Positions 1 to 8,080 of a DNA stretch of 64,000 nucleotides are shown piece after piece. Positions within the stretch are counted from its first letter, which is position 1. Each line of letters opens with the position of its first letter. The notes beneath the pieces were generated by a model, which saw nothing but the letters and a program-made list of their open reading frames with translations, searched no databases and had not been told where the DNA came from. Source of the DNA: Streptacidiphilus sp. P02-A3a (GTDB taxonomy: Bacteria; Actinomycetota; Actinomycetes; Streptomycetales; Streptomycetaceae); the NCBI RefSeq assembly GCF_014084105.1, contig NZ_CP048289.1, forward strand, positions 6,891,922 to 6,955,921. Direction: 5' to 3'. Position numbers and translations under genes: made by a program.

Positions 1-507
1 GTCCGGGAACCGCTGGGCGACGGCCGGCGCGGTCCGCCGGTAGTGCGCCATCCAGTTGCTGGGGTTGGTGTACTGGTTCAGCCAGACGTAGCGGCTGTCG
101 GCGGCGCACAGCTCCCGCACGTAGCCGAGGCGGGCGGCGAGGAAGCCGCCTTCGGCGCTGGGCTCCACGACGGTGTGCACCTGGCTTCCGAGTGCTTCCA
201 TCAACCGTCGGGTCGTCAGGTTGCAGCGGGTGTCGGTCACGCACAGGAACCGGTAGCCCCGGCTGGCCGCGATCATGCTGAGGGCCACCCCGAGATTGCC
301 CGAGGAGGACTCCACGATGACGGAGTCGGGGGACAGCAGGCCGTCCCGCTCGGCCGCGTCCACCAGCGCGGTCGCGGCCTTGAGTTTGATCGATCCGGCG
401 AAGTTGAAGCCTTCGCACTTCAGATAGAGCGGGGCCGCGAGCACAGGGCGCAGATCCACGTAGAGATCATCGACATTGAAGTCCTCGGGACGGGAGACGA
501 TCGGCAC
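1..507 (-). CDS. sbnA: SbnA-like N-(2-amino-2-carboxyethyl)-L-glutamate synthase (partial, 3' end outside window)
   Basis: PLP enzyme of the cysteine-synthase fold that joins O-phospho-L-serine and L-glutamate to make ACEGA, the first step to L-2,3-diaminopropionate (known for staphyloferrin B SbnA). The visible 169 residues have FAGSIKLKAA, whose first Lys is the expected Schiff-base lysine, and the SSSGNLGVALSM loop that holds the cofactor phosphate and substrate. I chose GTG at 507 because GGAGG lies six bases upstream; the ATG at 520 is out of frame. The reading frame is open to base 1, so the protein is cut by the window. It follows sbnB by 42 bases in the same direction, and this pairing makes the assignment strong. 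The product is probably a building block for a siderophore or peptide antibiotic encoded to the left. Confidence 0.85.
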   Translation of the reverse strand, partial: MPIVSRPEDFNVDDLYVDLRPVLAAPLYLKCEGFNFAGSIKLKAATALVDAAERDGLLSPDSVIVESSSGNLGVALSMIAASRGYRFLCVTDTRCNLTTRRLMEALGSQVHTVVEPSAEGGFLAARLGYVRELCAADSRYVWLNQYTNPSNWMAHYRRTAPAVAQRFPD

Positions 508-549
508 AGAAAACCTCCATTCGAACGGCAGAGCGGGTTCGAACGGCGG

Positions 550-1578
550 CTATCCGTAGCGCCGCAGCTCCGAGTGGAAATCGTCGATGACGGTCAGTTC
601 TCCCGAGCGCCCGACCTCGTCGAGGACGTGCTTTCCGACCGCGAGGTCCAGCACCCCGAGACCGAACGGGGAGAAGACCACCGGCCGGTCCGCGGGGATC
701 GCCACGGAGCCGTTCATCACGTCGAAGAGCGTCCCGTTCACGAAGTCGCGGTTGCCCACCAGCTGTTCGACCAGGTGCGGCGAGGTGTTCGCCTTCAGGC
801 AGTGCTCGACGTCGTCCAGGATGTTGGTGGAGCCCAGCAGGATCTCGGGGGCCAGGTCGCGCAGCGACACGTGCAGGACCAGGGGGTTGTGGGCGAACCA
901 GTCCTGCTCCGTGACGTGCGGCGCCGCGGCGACGGTCGCGAACACCACCAGGTCCGAGGAGCGGATCAACTCCTCCGCGTCGCGGTGGACGGTGACCCGG
1001 GCGCTGCCGTCGGCCTCCTGGAGGTAGCCGCGGAACCCCTCGGCGTGCTCCGCGGCGAGGTCGTGCACCCCGACGTCCCCGAACGACCAGCCGGTGCCCA
1101 GGAGATAGGTGTGGATGTAGCGCGCGATCAGCCCGGTGCCGACGAAACCGATGCGGGTCGGGCGACCCCGCTCGCGGGTCAGCCAGTCCGCCGCGAGCGC
1201 CGCGGACGCCGCGGTCCGGACCGCGCTGATGACCGAACTCTCCAGGCAGGCCATGGGATAGCCGGTCTCGGGGTCGTTCAGGATGAGCACCGCCGAGGCG
1301 CGCGGGATCCCCCGCTTCACGTTCTCCGGGAAACTGGAGATCCACTTCAGTCCGTCCACCGCGGACTCCCCGCCCAGGGAGGCGGGCAGGGCGATGATCC
1401 GGGCGGTCGGGCGGTCGGGGAACTGCAGGAAGTACGAGGGGGGATTGACCGTGCCGCCGGTGCCGTGCAACCGGTAGGTCGACTCGACCAGGTCCGTGAT
1501 CTTCTTCTCCTGCCCGGCCAGGACTGCCCGCACTTGGGCGCCGGATATCACGCCGAACGAAGGGACTGCAGCGGTCAT
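550..1578 (-). CDS. sbnB: SbnB-like N-(2-amino-2-carboxyethyl)-L-glutamate dehydrogenase
   Basis: NAD-dependent dehydrogenase of the ornithine cyclodeaminase/mu-crystallin fold. In the known pathway it oxidises ACEGA to release L-2,3-diaminopropionate and 2-oxoglutarate. The 342-residue length is normal for the family. A dinucleotide-binding loop IGFVGTGLIARY lies near residues 143-154. The N-terminal half carries the usual NPPSYFLQFPDRP and EVKRG-like segments (here NVKRGIPRA near residues 86-94). The ATG at 1578 has GGAGAG seven bases upstream. sbnA follows 42 bases downstream, so the two are probably cotranscribed. The single-domain LuxR gene lies just upstream in the same direction. Confidence 0.9.
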   Translation of the reverse strand: MTAAVPSFGVISGAQVRAVLAGQEKKITDLVESTYRLHGTGGTVNPPSYFLQFPDRPTARIIALPASLGGESAVDGLKWISSFPENVKRGIPRASAVLILNDPETGYPMACLESSVISAVRTAASAALAADWLTRERGRPTRIGFVGTGLIARYIHTYLLGTGWSFGDVGVHDLAAEHAEGFRGYLQEADGSARVTVHRDAEELIRSSDLVVFATVAAAPHVTEQDWFAHNPLVLHVSLRDLAPEILLGSTNILDDVEHCLKANTSPHLVEQLVGNRDFVNGTLFDVMNGSVAIPADRPVVFSPFGLGVLDLAVGKHVLDEVGRSGELTVIDDFHSELRRYG

Positions 1579-1680
1579 GGGAAAACTCTCCGATTGAGGG
1601 CATGGTTCAGCCGGGGCGCGCCGGTGAACACGCGACGGGGCGACTGCGCATGGTGACGGTGACTGCGGATGTGTGGGCCG

Positions 1681-1923
1681 TCAGCCGGACATTCCGACGA
1701 GCCTGGAGCCCTCGTCGAGGGCGATCGCCAGGCGCAGCAGATGGACGCGGCCTCTGGCGCCGGTCTTCCCGCGGATGCGGCGCAGGTACGAGTCCACGGT
1801 GTGGGGGCTGATCTGCATGTGCTGGGCGATGGACTGGTAGGTGTAGCCCTCCGCGAGCAGGCTGAGGACCTGCCGTTCGCGGTTGCTGAGCATTTCACCG
1901 GAGGCGATGGTTTCACTGTTCAC
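1681..1923 (-). CDS. Single-domain LuxR-type (helix-turn-helix only) regulator
   Basis: An 80-residue protein that is almost entirely a LuxR/FixJ C-terminal DNA-binding domain: LSNRERQVLSLLAEGYTYQS, then a recognition helix around SPHTVDSYLRRI and KTGARGRVHLLRLAI. There is no receiver or ligand-binding domain, so it either acts without a sensor part or depends on a partner. The GTG start at 1923 excludes a long arginine/proline-rich upstream extension that overlaps the next gene in another frame. It reads toward sbnB, 102 bases away, and is a plausible local activator of the diaminopropionate genes. The ribosome site (AGAGAG) is weak, so the exact start is uncertain. Confidence 0.75.
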   Translation of the reverse strand: MNSETIASGEMLSNRERQVLSLLAEGYTYQSIAQHMQISPHTVDSYLRRIRGKTGARGRVHLLRLAIALDEGSRLVGMSG

Positions 1924-2018
1924 GGTATGCCGTCTCTCTGGGAAGACCTGGTGATACCGGCGCGTCTTCCCGGCTCGTCCGAAGCGGTGACAGTGAGCGA
2001 GGCCGGAGCGCTCGCGGA

Positions 2019-2201
2019 TCAGCCTCCCCAGCCGCTGTCGGCGGGGCCGACCGCGGCGGGGTTGGGGGCCTGGACGGCCGCGGCCGGGGCGGCCTGCGCG
2101 GCGGGCCCGGGCGCGGGCGCCGCGATCGCGGCGGAGGCGGCGAGGGCGACGGTGGTGGCGGCCAGGGCGAGAGCGGTCGCGGCGGAGCGGAGGCGGTTCA
2201 T
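2019..2201 (-). CDS. Small secreted Ala/Pro-rich peptide
   Basis: A 60-residue protein with a clear Sec-type signal: a basic MNRLR start, an Ala/Leu core, and AIA|AP as a likely cleavage site near residue 28. The mature part of about 30 residues is Ala/Pro-rich and ends GPADSGWGG. TGAGGAG is eight bases upstream of the ATG, which supports translation. No enzyme domain is visible. It lies between two LuxR-type regulator genes on the same strand, so a secreted signal or a wall-associated peptide is possible, but this is only an inference from position. Confidence 0.65.
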   Translation of the reverse strand: MNRLRSAATALALAATTVALAASAAIAAPAPGPAAQAAPAAAVQAPNPAAVGPADSGWGG

Positions 2202-2375
2202 GGGGTGGGCTCCTCAGGGAACGTGGATCTGGTCCGACAACCCCGGTCCGGGGCTGCGTCCTGACCACCAGCATGGCCAACGCACGTCGGGTGAACCACA
2301 GTTGGCCCTGCTCACCAAGCTGCACCACATCAAGGCGAAGGGGGGACATTACTGCAAAGAACCACTTATAACGCC

Positions 2376-2927
2376 TCAAATACCATGCTCGGGGGGATTG
2401 TCAGGTTCGCCGTCGGCGCGCAGTCTCAGGACCAGCAGCACGCAGGACGTGGGCGCCTGGTGCGGCGTGGCCGTGAAACCGGCCGGTACGTAGAACGCCC
2501 CGCCGACCCTCAGCCGTAGGCTGAGTGGCCGATCGGCGGGCGGCCGGACCGGCCGGTCCCGCGGCGGTGCGACGTCGATCCGGCAGCCGCCGTGAACCGG
2601 GAGCAGCAGCTGGTCCGACTCCGCGCACAGCGGCCCGCCGCTCGTCCCGGTCCGCACCGGCTGGAAGGCGGCATCCACCCCGGTACCCAGCGAGACCCGC
2701 AGACCCGACGTCAACTCACGCGTACTGGCGGCACTTTCCCATCGGGCCGCGAGCGCCTCGGCCTCGGTGGTCAGGCGGGCGGCCCTCCGGCCGAAGGGGG
2801 TGAGCCTGCCCAGCACGGCCTCGCAGCCCCGGGGCCACACCAGTGCCGGACTGGTGCCCCTGGACACCGAGAGGCACAGCGCGATGTCGCCCAGGAACGT
2901 CTCCATGCCGTGTCCGGCTGACTCCAT
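2376..2927 (-). CDS. Unrecognised protein with cupin-like C-terminal segment
   Basis: 183 residues from the ATG at 2927, chosen because GGAG lies six bases upstream; a longer reading from 2978 is possible. I do not recognise the N-terminal two thirds. The C-terminal part (roughly residues 125-175) alternates short hydrophobic strands and contains LRVGGAFYVPAGF followed by TSCVLLVLRL, which resembles the distal barrel of cupin or JmjC-like proteins, but no full metal-binding His set is obvious. It follows the TrmB/LuxR regulator by about 114 bases in the same direction and may share its transcript. Real coding is supported by the actinomycete codon pattern; the function is unknown. Confidence 0.5.
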   Translation of the reverse strand: MESAGHGMETFLGDIALCLSVSRGTSPALVWPRGCEAVLGRLTPFGRRAARLTTEAEALAARWESAASTRELTSGLRVSLGTGVDAAFQPVRTGTSGGPLCAESDQLLLPVHGGCRIDVAPPRDRPVRPPADRPLSLRLRVGGAFYVPAGFTATPHQAPTSCVLLVLRLRADGEPDNPPEHGI

Positions 2928-3041
2928 GTCCAACTCCGCCCTCCCCCGGCCCTCCCGCAGCCATCTTCCGGGCTTCACCGCCGGTGCGGTAGCTACGGGA
3001 ACCCGGTACCGGATCGCGGGCCCGGCCGGGGGCGGCGCCGG

Positions 3042-4085
3042 TCAGCCGTCGATGTCGGGAGCCTCCCCCGGTTCCTCCGGCGCGAGCAGGCCGCGGGCGG
3101 CCGCGAGCACCCCCGCCTGGAACCGGCTCTGGGCGCCGAGCAGCGCCATGATGTCGGCGATGTGCTTCCGGGCGGTCCGCAGCGACATGCCGAGCCGCCG
3201 GGCGATCGTCTCGTCCTTCAGGCCCGCCGCGAGCAGCCGCAGAATGCTGCGGTCGATGTCCTTCGCGACCGCCTCCAGGCCGTCCGCGGCCGCCTCGGAG
3301 AAGGGCTGCGCCTGGGTCCACGCCTGCTCGAAAACCGAGCACAGGTATTCGACGATCGATGGTTCACGGATGACGACGGCGCCCCAGGTCGCTGATCGTT
3401 CCGGAATGAAGGCGACCCGCCGGTCGTAGATGATGAGCCGGCCGAACAGCTCGTGGGCGGTGCGGTATTCGGCGCCCAGCGGCGACAGCGCCGCGACATA
3501 CGCCTGGCTGGGGCCGTTGAACCGGGCGGTGTGGTGGTAGAGCGTGCGCATCCGCACGCCGCGGGACAGCATCGCCCGGTCCCGGCTCAGGGCCTCTTCG
3601 AGTACCTTCGGGACCCGGTTGCCTCCCGGCTGGCTGGCCAGCATCTCCTCTCCGCAGTCCGCCGAGGCGCGGGTCAGCGCTCCCCGGACCTCTTCCATCC
3701 GGGCGATCACCTCGATCTCGTTCGTTCGGCTCAGGGCCTCCAGATAGTGGCTCCGCAGGCTGCCGAACCGCTCGCGGATCTGGTCGAGCCGCGTCTGCTG
3801 CTGGTGGATCGCGCTTTCCAGGGACGCGGTCTTGGTGGCTACCACGAGGTCGGGGTCGACCATGCGCAGCCGGTCGGGGTCGGAGGCGTCCGCCCGAAGC
3901 AGTCCCATCATGGTGAGCGAGCGCAGGGCGGTGCCGACCGCTTCCGGTGTCAGCCCCAACTCCCTCGCGGTGTCCTGGAGATCAACGTGCTCGTGGCGTG
4001 CCGTCCAGCGGTAGACGGCGATCTCCTCACTGCTCGGCTCGATGCGGTGGTGACCGGGCGAGCCGCCGTTGTTGGCCAGTTGCAT
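3042..4085 (-). CDS. TrmB/LuxR-type transcriptional regulator
   Basis: 347 residues. The N-terminus (about 20-70) is a winged helix of the TrmB/MarR kind (EEIAVYRWTARHEHVDLQDT), followed by a predicted coiled coil near 80-130, a central region of about 150 residues, and a C-terminal LuxR-type helix-turn-helix (about 275-325) with RLLAAGLKDETIARRLGMSL and RTARKHIADIMALL. This layout is common in streptomycetes, often beside peptide natural-product genes. The ATG at 4085 has AAGGA five bases upstream. It is divergent from the ROK gene and upstream of the other minus-strand genes of this block, so it may regulate them. Confidence 0.85.
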   Translation of the reverse strand: MQLANNGGSPGHHRIEPSSEEIAVYRWTARHEHVDLQDTARELGLTPEAVGTALRSLTMMGLLRADASDPDRLRMVDPDLVVATKTASLESAIHQQQTRLDQIRERFGSLRSHYLEALSRTNEIEVIARMEEVRGALTRASADCGEEMLASQPGGNRVPKVLEEALSRDRAMLSRGVRMRTLYHHTARFNGPSQAYVAALSPLGAEYRTAHELFGRLIIYDRRVAFIPERSATWGAVVIREPSIVEYLCSVFEQAWTQAQPFSEAAADGLEAVAKDIDRSILRLLAAGLKDETIARRLGMSLRTARKHIADIMALLGAQSRFQAGVLAAARGLLAPEEPGEAPDIDG

Positions 4086-4228
4086 GTCTGTCCTTACCTG
4101 GTCGCACCGCGTGGTACACGGCGCCCCCTACTTTCGACTTCCTTCCCGAGAACATCATCCGCCCTGGTCGTGGGGCAAGTTAACGCCAGTAGTGAGGCAC
4201 CGGGCCGTCACCTTTCGTCAACGAACCC

Positions 4229-5578
4229 ATGAACTCTCGCGCTCCCCGGCGGATGCGCCAGTGGTGGCGCGTGGCGCTCGTGGGCACACCGCCCCGATCG
4301 GCAACGCGCCGGGGAGTCCCGCCGGGGGATGATGAGCTCGACAGCGGCGTTCCTCCAGCGAGGAGAGGGATCATCAGCACACCGTTCAACCTTAGGGAGA
4401 TCGGACGCTTCCGCGTCCTGCAGGCCGTGTACGACAGCGTCTCCACCAGCAGGTTGGAGCTGGTCAGGGCAACCGGGCTGAGCCGGGCGACGGTCTCGGC
4501 GCTGGTGACCGACCTGCTGGAGGCCGGTCTGGTGAACGAGGACAACGTGCCCGACCCGGCCGAGTCCGAGGGCCGCAAGGGCGGGCGTCCGGTACAGCCG
4601 ATCGCCCTGACGGCGTCGGCCGCCTACGCGGTGGGCGCGGACATCGGCCACCAGCACGTCCGCGTCGCCATCTGCGACCTCCGTGGCACCTCGGTCTGGG
4701 AGGCGTACCGGGCGCACAGCGTCGACCGGGCACCGCAGGAGACGCTGGACCTGGTGGCCGAGCTCGCGATGAACGGAATCTCGGAGACCGGCGTCGCGGA
4801 GCGGGTCCTGGGCATGGGCGTGGACATCGCCGCCCCCGTGCATCAGCTGGACGGCTCCCTGGAGGCCATGGGGATCATGCCCGGCTGGGTCGGTGTCCAC
4901 CCCGGCGTCGAGCTGGCCGACCGGACCGGACTGACCACCAGCCTGGCCAACGACGCCAACGCCGGTGCCCTGGGCGAGCGCCTCTACGGGGCCGGGCGGG
5001 CCAGCAGGAACCTCGTCTACGTGCGCCTGTCGGCCGGTATCGGCGCGGGCGTGGTGATGAACGGCGTGCCGCTGCTCGGCGGCGACGGCCTGGCCGGGGA
5101 GATCGGCCACGTCGTCGTCGACCCCGGCGGCCGCATCTGCCGCTGCGGCCAGCGCGGATGCCTGGAGACCGTCGCCAGTCCCGTTGCCATCAGCCGCCTG
5201 CTCAGCGACAGTTGGAACGAGCCGGTGAGCGTGGCCGACGTGCTGACGCTGGTCGCCTCGGGCAACCCCGGCGCCCTCCGCGCGGTCCAGGACGCCGCCG
5301 AGCAGATCGGCCGGGTACTGGCCACGCTGGTGACGATCCTCAACCCCGAGCTGATCGTTGTCGGCGGAGAGCTGGCCCAGCTCGGCGACCTGCTCTTCAC
5401 ACCGTTGCAGACCAGCGTCAAGCGCCACACGTTCGCCGCCCTGACCGACCGGATCCGGGTCGCCGGGGGCGAGTTGGGGGAGAGCGCCGAGGTGCGCGGC
5501 GCGGCGGGCCTGGTTCTGGCGGACGCGCCGCGGATCCTCGCCGCCCGGGGCCTGACCATGCCGACCGCCCGAACCTGA
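4229..5578 (+). CDS. ROK-family transcriptional regulator (XylR/NagC type)
   Basis: Sugar-responsive repressor or regulator of the ROK family. The helix-turn-helix lies near residues 70-105 (SRLELVRATGLSRATVSALV). The kinase-like ROK domain follows, with AVGADIGHQHVRVAI (ATP-motif-like), DDANAGALGE-type sequence (here NDANAGALGE), and the zinc site GRICRCGQRGCLE. The family normally begins about 20 residues before the HTH at a segment like TPFNLREIGRFRVL, which is near residue 51 here. The first 48 codons are therefore doubtful and the start is unresolved: the frame is open from the ATG at 4229, but the best ribosome site (4360-4369) is followed only by ATC codons. No sugar operon is adjacent, so the target is unknown. 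Confidence 0.85.
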   Translation: MNSRAPRRMRQWWRVALVGTPPRSATRRGVPPGDDELDSGVPPARRGIISTPFNLREIGRFRVLQAVYDSVSTSRLELVRATGLSRATVSALVTDLLEAGLVNEDNVPDPAESEGRKGGRPVQPIALTASAAYAVGADIGHQHVRVAICDLRGTSVWEAYRAHSVDRAPQETLDLVAELAMNGISETGVAERVLGMGVDIAAPVHQLDGSLEAMGIMPGWVGVHPGVELADRTGLTTSLANDANAGALGERLYGAGRASRNLVYVRLSAGIGAGVVMNGVPLLGGDGLAGEIGHVVVDPGGRICRCGQRGCLETVASPVAISRLLSDSWNEPVSVADVLTLVASGNPGALRAVQDAAEQIGRVLATLVTILNPELIVVGGELAQLGDLLFTPLQTSVKRHTFAALTDRIRVAGGELGESAEVRGAAGLVLADAPRILAARGLTMPTART

Positions 5579-5664
5579 CCCCGGCTGCCCCGGGCGTAAC
5601 TGACGGCACGTCAACAACTGGCTGGTTCCCGCCCCTTGCCGGGCTTTCTGATGACCTCTAAGTT

Positions 5665-5680
5665 TTGAGCAGTTGCTCAA
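5665..5680. promoter_or_regulatory. Inverted-repeat operator, probably for the adjacent TetR
   Basis: TTGAGCA-GT-TGCTCAA is a perfect 7-base inverted repeat with a 2-base centre, ending 26 bases before the GTG of the tetR gene. TetR repressors commonly bind such a palindrome over their own promoter, so autoregulation is likely. Binding itself is inferred. Confidence 0.65.
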
Positions 5681-5706
5681 TCCGATCGATCAGTGAAAGG
5701 CGCGCC

Positions 5707-6348
5707 GTGGCCAGAGCCGGTGGGAAGCGTTCGGTTGAGTCGTCCGGGGGCTCCAGTTCGGCGGAGACGCGAGCGGCGCTGGTCGCCGGAGCCGTCGCCG
5801 CCCTGCGCGAGGAGGGCTTCGCCGGAGCCAGCGCCCGGGAGATCGCCCGGCGCGCGGGCTGCAACCAGTCGCTGATCTTCTATCACTTCGGCTCAGTGGC
5901 CAAACTGCACCTGGCGGCCTTGGACATGGTCAGCGGTGCGCGCAACGAGCGCTACCAGGCGATGGTCGATGAGTCCAAGAACCTCGGCGCCCTGGTCCAG
6001 GCTGCCAGGACGGTGTTCGATGAGGACCTGGACCAGGGACACGTGACCGTGCTCGTCGAGATGATCGCCGCTGCCCAGTTCACCCCCGAGCTCCGCCCGG
6101 AAGTCGCCGCCCGGATCCGTCCGTGGCGCACCTTCGCCGCCGACAGCGTCCGCGACGCGCTCGCGGGCTCCCCCGCCGCGCGACTGCTGCCCCCCGAAGA
6201 ACTCGCCCACGCGATCGTGGCCCTGTACCTGGGCCTGGAGATGCTCGCCAACCTCGAAGGGGAACGCGGGCCCGCGCTGGCCCTGTTCGACCGTGCCGGG
6301 AAAATCGCCTCCCTCCTCGACATCTTCAAACGAAAGAAGAAGGCATGA
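5707..6348 (+). CDS. TetR/AcrR-family transcriptional regulator
   Basis: 213 residues from the GTG at 5707 (AAAGG six bases upstream). The N-terminal HTH occupies about residues 20-65: TRAALVAGAVAALREEGFAG, then ASAREIARRAGCNQSLIFYH, the typical TetR recognition helix ending in YHF. The rest is the variable all-helical ligand and dimer domain. The protein ends with a basic FKRKKKA tail. Its stop overlaps the ATG of the next membrane-protein gene (ATGA), so the pair is one operon, and that protein is the likely regulated partner. A palindrome at 5665-5680 is its probable operator. Confidence 0.9.
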   Translation: MARAGGKRSVESSGGSSSAETRAALVAGAVAALREEGFAGASAREIARRAGCNQSLIFYHFGSVAKLHLAALDMVSGARNERYQAMVDESKNLGALVQAARTVFDEDLDQGHVTVLVEMIAAAQFTPELRPEVAARIRPWRTFAADSVRDALAGSPAARLLPPEELAHAIVALYLGLEMLANLEGERGPALALFDRAGKIASLLDIFKRKKKA

Positions 6349-6764
6349 CCAGCAACAGACGTGACTGGTGGCTCTTCGCCGGATGGCTGCTGACCGGCGC
6401 CTGCTACCTGCTCGCCCTCGTCACCATGCTGTCGATCGGGATCTTCGTCCTGCCGATCCCCCTGGCCGGCACCGTCGCCCTGGCCACGCGTCCAGGCACC
6501 GGGCGGGGTCTGCCCGGCCTGCTGTCCGGTGCGAGCCTGCCACTGTTCCTCCTGGCCTACCTCAACCAGCACGGCCCCGGCACCTACTGCACCACCTCGG
6601 CCACCGGCAGCACCTGCACCGAGGGCATGCTCGACCCCTGGCTCCTGCTGGCGGCCGGCCTACTCGTCCTCACCGCCGGCGTCGCGCTGTTCCTCAGCAT
6701 TCGACGACGGCCGGTGAACAGTCCCGCACCGAGGCCGCCCGAGCAGTCGGCCGCCTCGTGCTGA
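6345..6764 (+). CDS. Small integral membrane protein, TetR operon
   Basis: 139 residues with three to four hydrophobic segments: about 9-30, 31-47, 58-70 and 95-117. The loop between the last two holds two cysteines (YCTTSATGSTC). It starts at the ATG overlapping the tetR stop. I do not recognise a family. The short multi-spanning shape and coupling to TetR would suit a small-molecule tolerance or stress function, but no transport motif is visible. Confidence 0.75.
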   Translation: MTSNRRDWWLFAGWLLTGACYLLALVTMLSIGIFVLPIPLAGTVALATRPGTGRGLPGLLSGASLPLFLLAYLNQHGPGTYCTTSATGSTCTEGMLDPWLLLAAGLLVLTAGVALFLSIRRRPVNSPAPRPPEQSAASC

Positions 6765-6806
6765 CGAAGCCCGGGTCACGATGTGACGCGGACCACATCA
6801 GCTCCA

Positions 6807-6834
6807 TGTCACGAACGGAAACCCAGCTTGCGTC
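6807..6834 (+). promoter_or_regulatory. Putative ECF41-type promoter (-35 TGTCACG, -10 CGTC)
   Basis: TGTCACG at 6807-6813 and CGTC at 6831-6834 are separated by 17 bases, and lie 53 bases before the oxidoreductase ATG. The described consensus for ECF41 sigma factors is TGTCACA with CGTC about this far downstream, and these factors usually activate their own operon. An ECF41 gene is second in this operon. The match is one base short in the -35 element. Confidence 0.6.
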
Positions 6835-6886
6835 TGCTGGTCGTCCGCACGGCGGGAACGACCGACACGAAAGAGGCAGCAGAGCG

Positions 6887-8080
6887 ATGGACACGACAGC
6901 AGCGCAGCAGCACGAGGTCCTGGTCCTGGGCGCGGGTTACGCGGGACTCTCGGCCGCGGTCCAGCTCGCGGCCCGCACCAGGAAGCGCGGGGACCTGCGG
7001 GTGACGCTGGTCAACCCGTACGACACCTTCACCGAGCGGCTCCGCCTGCACATGACCGCCACCGGCCAGGAGACGGCCGAGATGAACATCCCCGAACTGC
7101 TGGACGGCACCGGCGCCGCATTCGTGCGCGGCTGGGTCACCGCCGTCGACGCCGAGGCCAGGACCGTCCGGATCGACGACGACCGGGTCCTGCGCTACGA
7201 CACCCTGGTCTACGGCCTGGGCAGCATCGCGGACACCGCCGCCGTCCCCGGTGTGGACGACCACGCCTACACCTTCGACAGTCCGCAGGACGCCACCCTC
7301 CTCGCTGACCGGCTGGCCCGGCTCGACGGCGGGACCGTCGTGATCGGCGGCAGCGGCCTCACCGGTGTCGAGGCCGCCGCGGAGATCGCCGAGCGGCACC
7401 CGGAGCTCCAGGTGGTGCTCCTGGGTCGGCAGCAGCCGGGCGCGGGCATGCACCCGAAGGCCAGGGCCCACCTGGACGCGGCGCTCGCCCGGCTCGGCGT
7501 GGAGGTGCGCAGCGGCGTCGAGGTGGTCAAGGTGCTGCCGGACAGCGTCGAGCTCGCGGACGGCCCCGGCATCCCGGCGGCAGCGGTGCTGTGGACCACC
7601 GGGACTCGCGTCTCGCCGTTGGCTGCCGCCGCGGGCCTGGCCGTCGACGAGCGCGGCCGGGTGGTCACCGACAACGCACTGCGCTCGACCTCGCACCCGG
7701 ACGTCTACGCCGTGGGCGACGCGGCGGCCGTCCCTCAGGGCTACGGCGTGATGCACGGGACCTGCCAGAGCGGCATGCCCACCGGCGTGCACGCGGCGCT
7801 GTCGATCCTGCGGACGCTGGCCGGGAAGGAGCCCCGGCCCTTCCGCTTCGGCTACTACCACACGCCCGTCAGCCTGGGCCGGAACGACGCCGTCGTGCAG
7901 TTCACCCACCCCGACGGCAGCCCGCGACGGATCGTGCTGACCGGCAAGCGGGCCGCGAAGTACAAGGAGACGGTCAGCGCCGCCCCGTGGCCCACCTTCG
8001 CCCGCATGCGGAAGATGCCCGCCTCGGGCGCCCTCTGGCCGCACGGCGGCCGCTACACCCGGACCAGGAGCGCCATATGA
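6887..8080 (+). CDS. NAD(P)/FAD-dependent oxidoreductase (NDH-2 / FSP1-like)
   Basis: 397-residue flavoprotein of the pyridine-nucleotide disulfide reductase superfamily. It has an N-terminal FAD site VLVLGAGYAGLSAA (about 11-24), a second nucleotide site VVIGGSGLTGVEAA (about 147-160) and the FAD-binding DVYAVGDAAAVP near 272-283. There is no redox CxxC, so it is closer to type II NADH dehydrogenases than to thioredoxin or mercuric reductases. The ATG at 6887 follows GAGG by ten bases. Its stop overlaps the sigma-factor start (ATGA). ECF41 genes are characteristically paired with an oxidoreductase, carboxymuconolactone decarboxylase or epimerase gene, and this is such a case. Confidence 0.88.
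   Translation: MDTTAAQQHEVLVLGAGYAGLSAAVQLAARTRKRGDLRVTLVNPYDTFTERLRLHMTATGQETAEMNIPELLDGTGAAFVRGWVTAVDAEARTVRIDDDRVLRYDTLVYGLGSIADTAAVPGVDDHAYTFDSPQDATLLADRLARLDGGTVVIGGSGLTGVEAAAEIAERHPELQVVLLGRQQPGAGMHPKARAHLDAALARLGVEVRSGVEVVKVLPDSVELADGPGIPAAAVLWTTGTRVSPLAAAAGLAVDERGRVVTDNALRSTSHPDVYAVGDAAAVPQGYGVMHGTCQSGMPTGVHAALSILRTLAGKEPRPFRFGYYHTPVSLGRNDAVVQFTHPDGSPRRIVLTGKRAAKYKETVSAAPWPTFARMRKMPASGALWPHGGRYTRTRSAI

Noticed and set aside
43..1656. Long plus-strand open frame opposite sbnB and sbnA
   Set aside because: It is the GC-rich antisense shadow of two well-supported minus-strand genes; the sequence is repetitive Arg/Gly/Val with no fold signal.
2716..3342. Minus-strand frame overlapping two neighbouring genes
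   Set aside because: It overlaps the TrmB/LuxR regulator and the cupin-like gene in another frame and is Arg/Gly-rich without domains.
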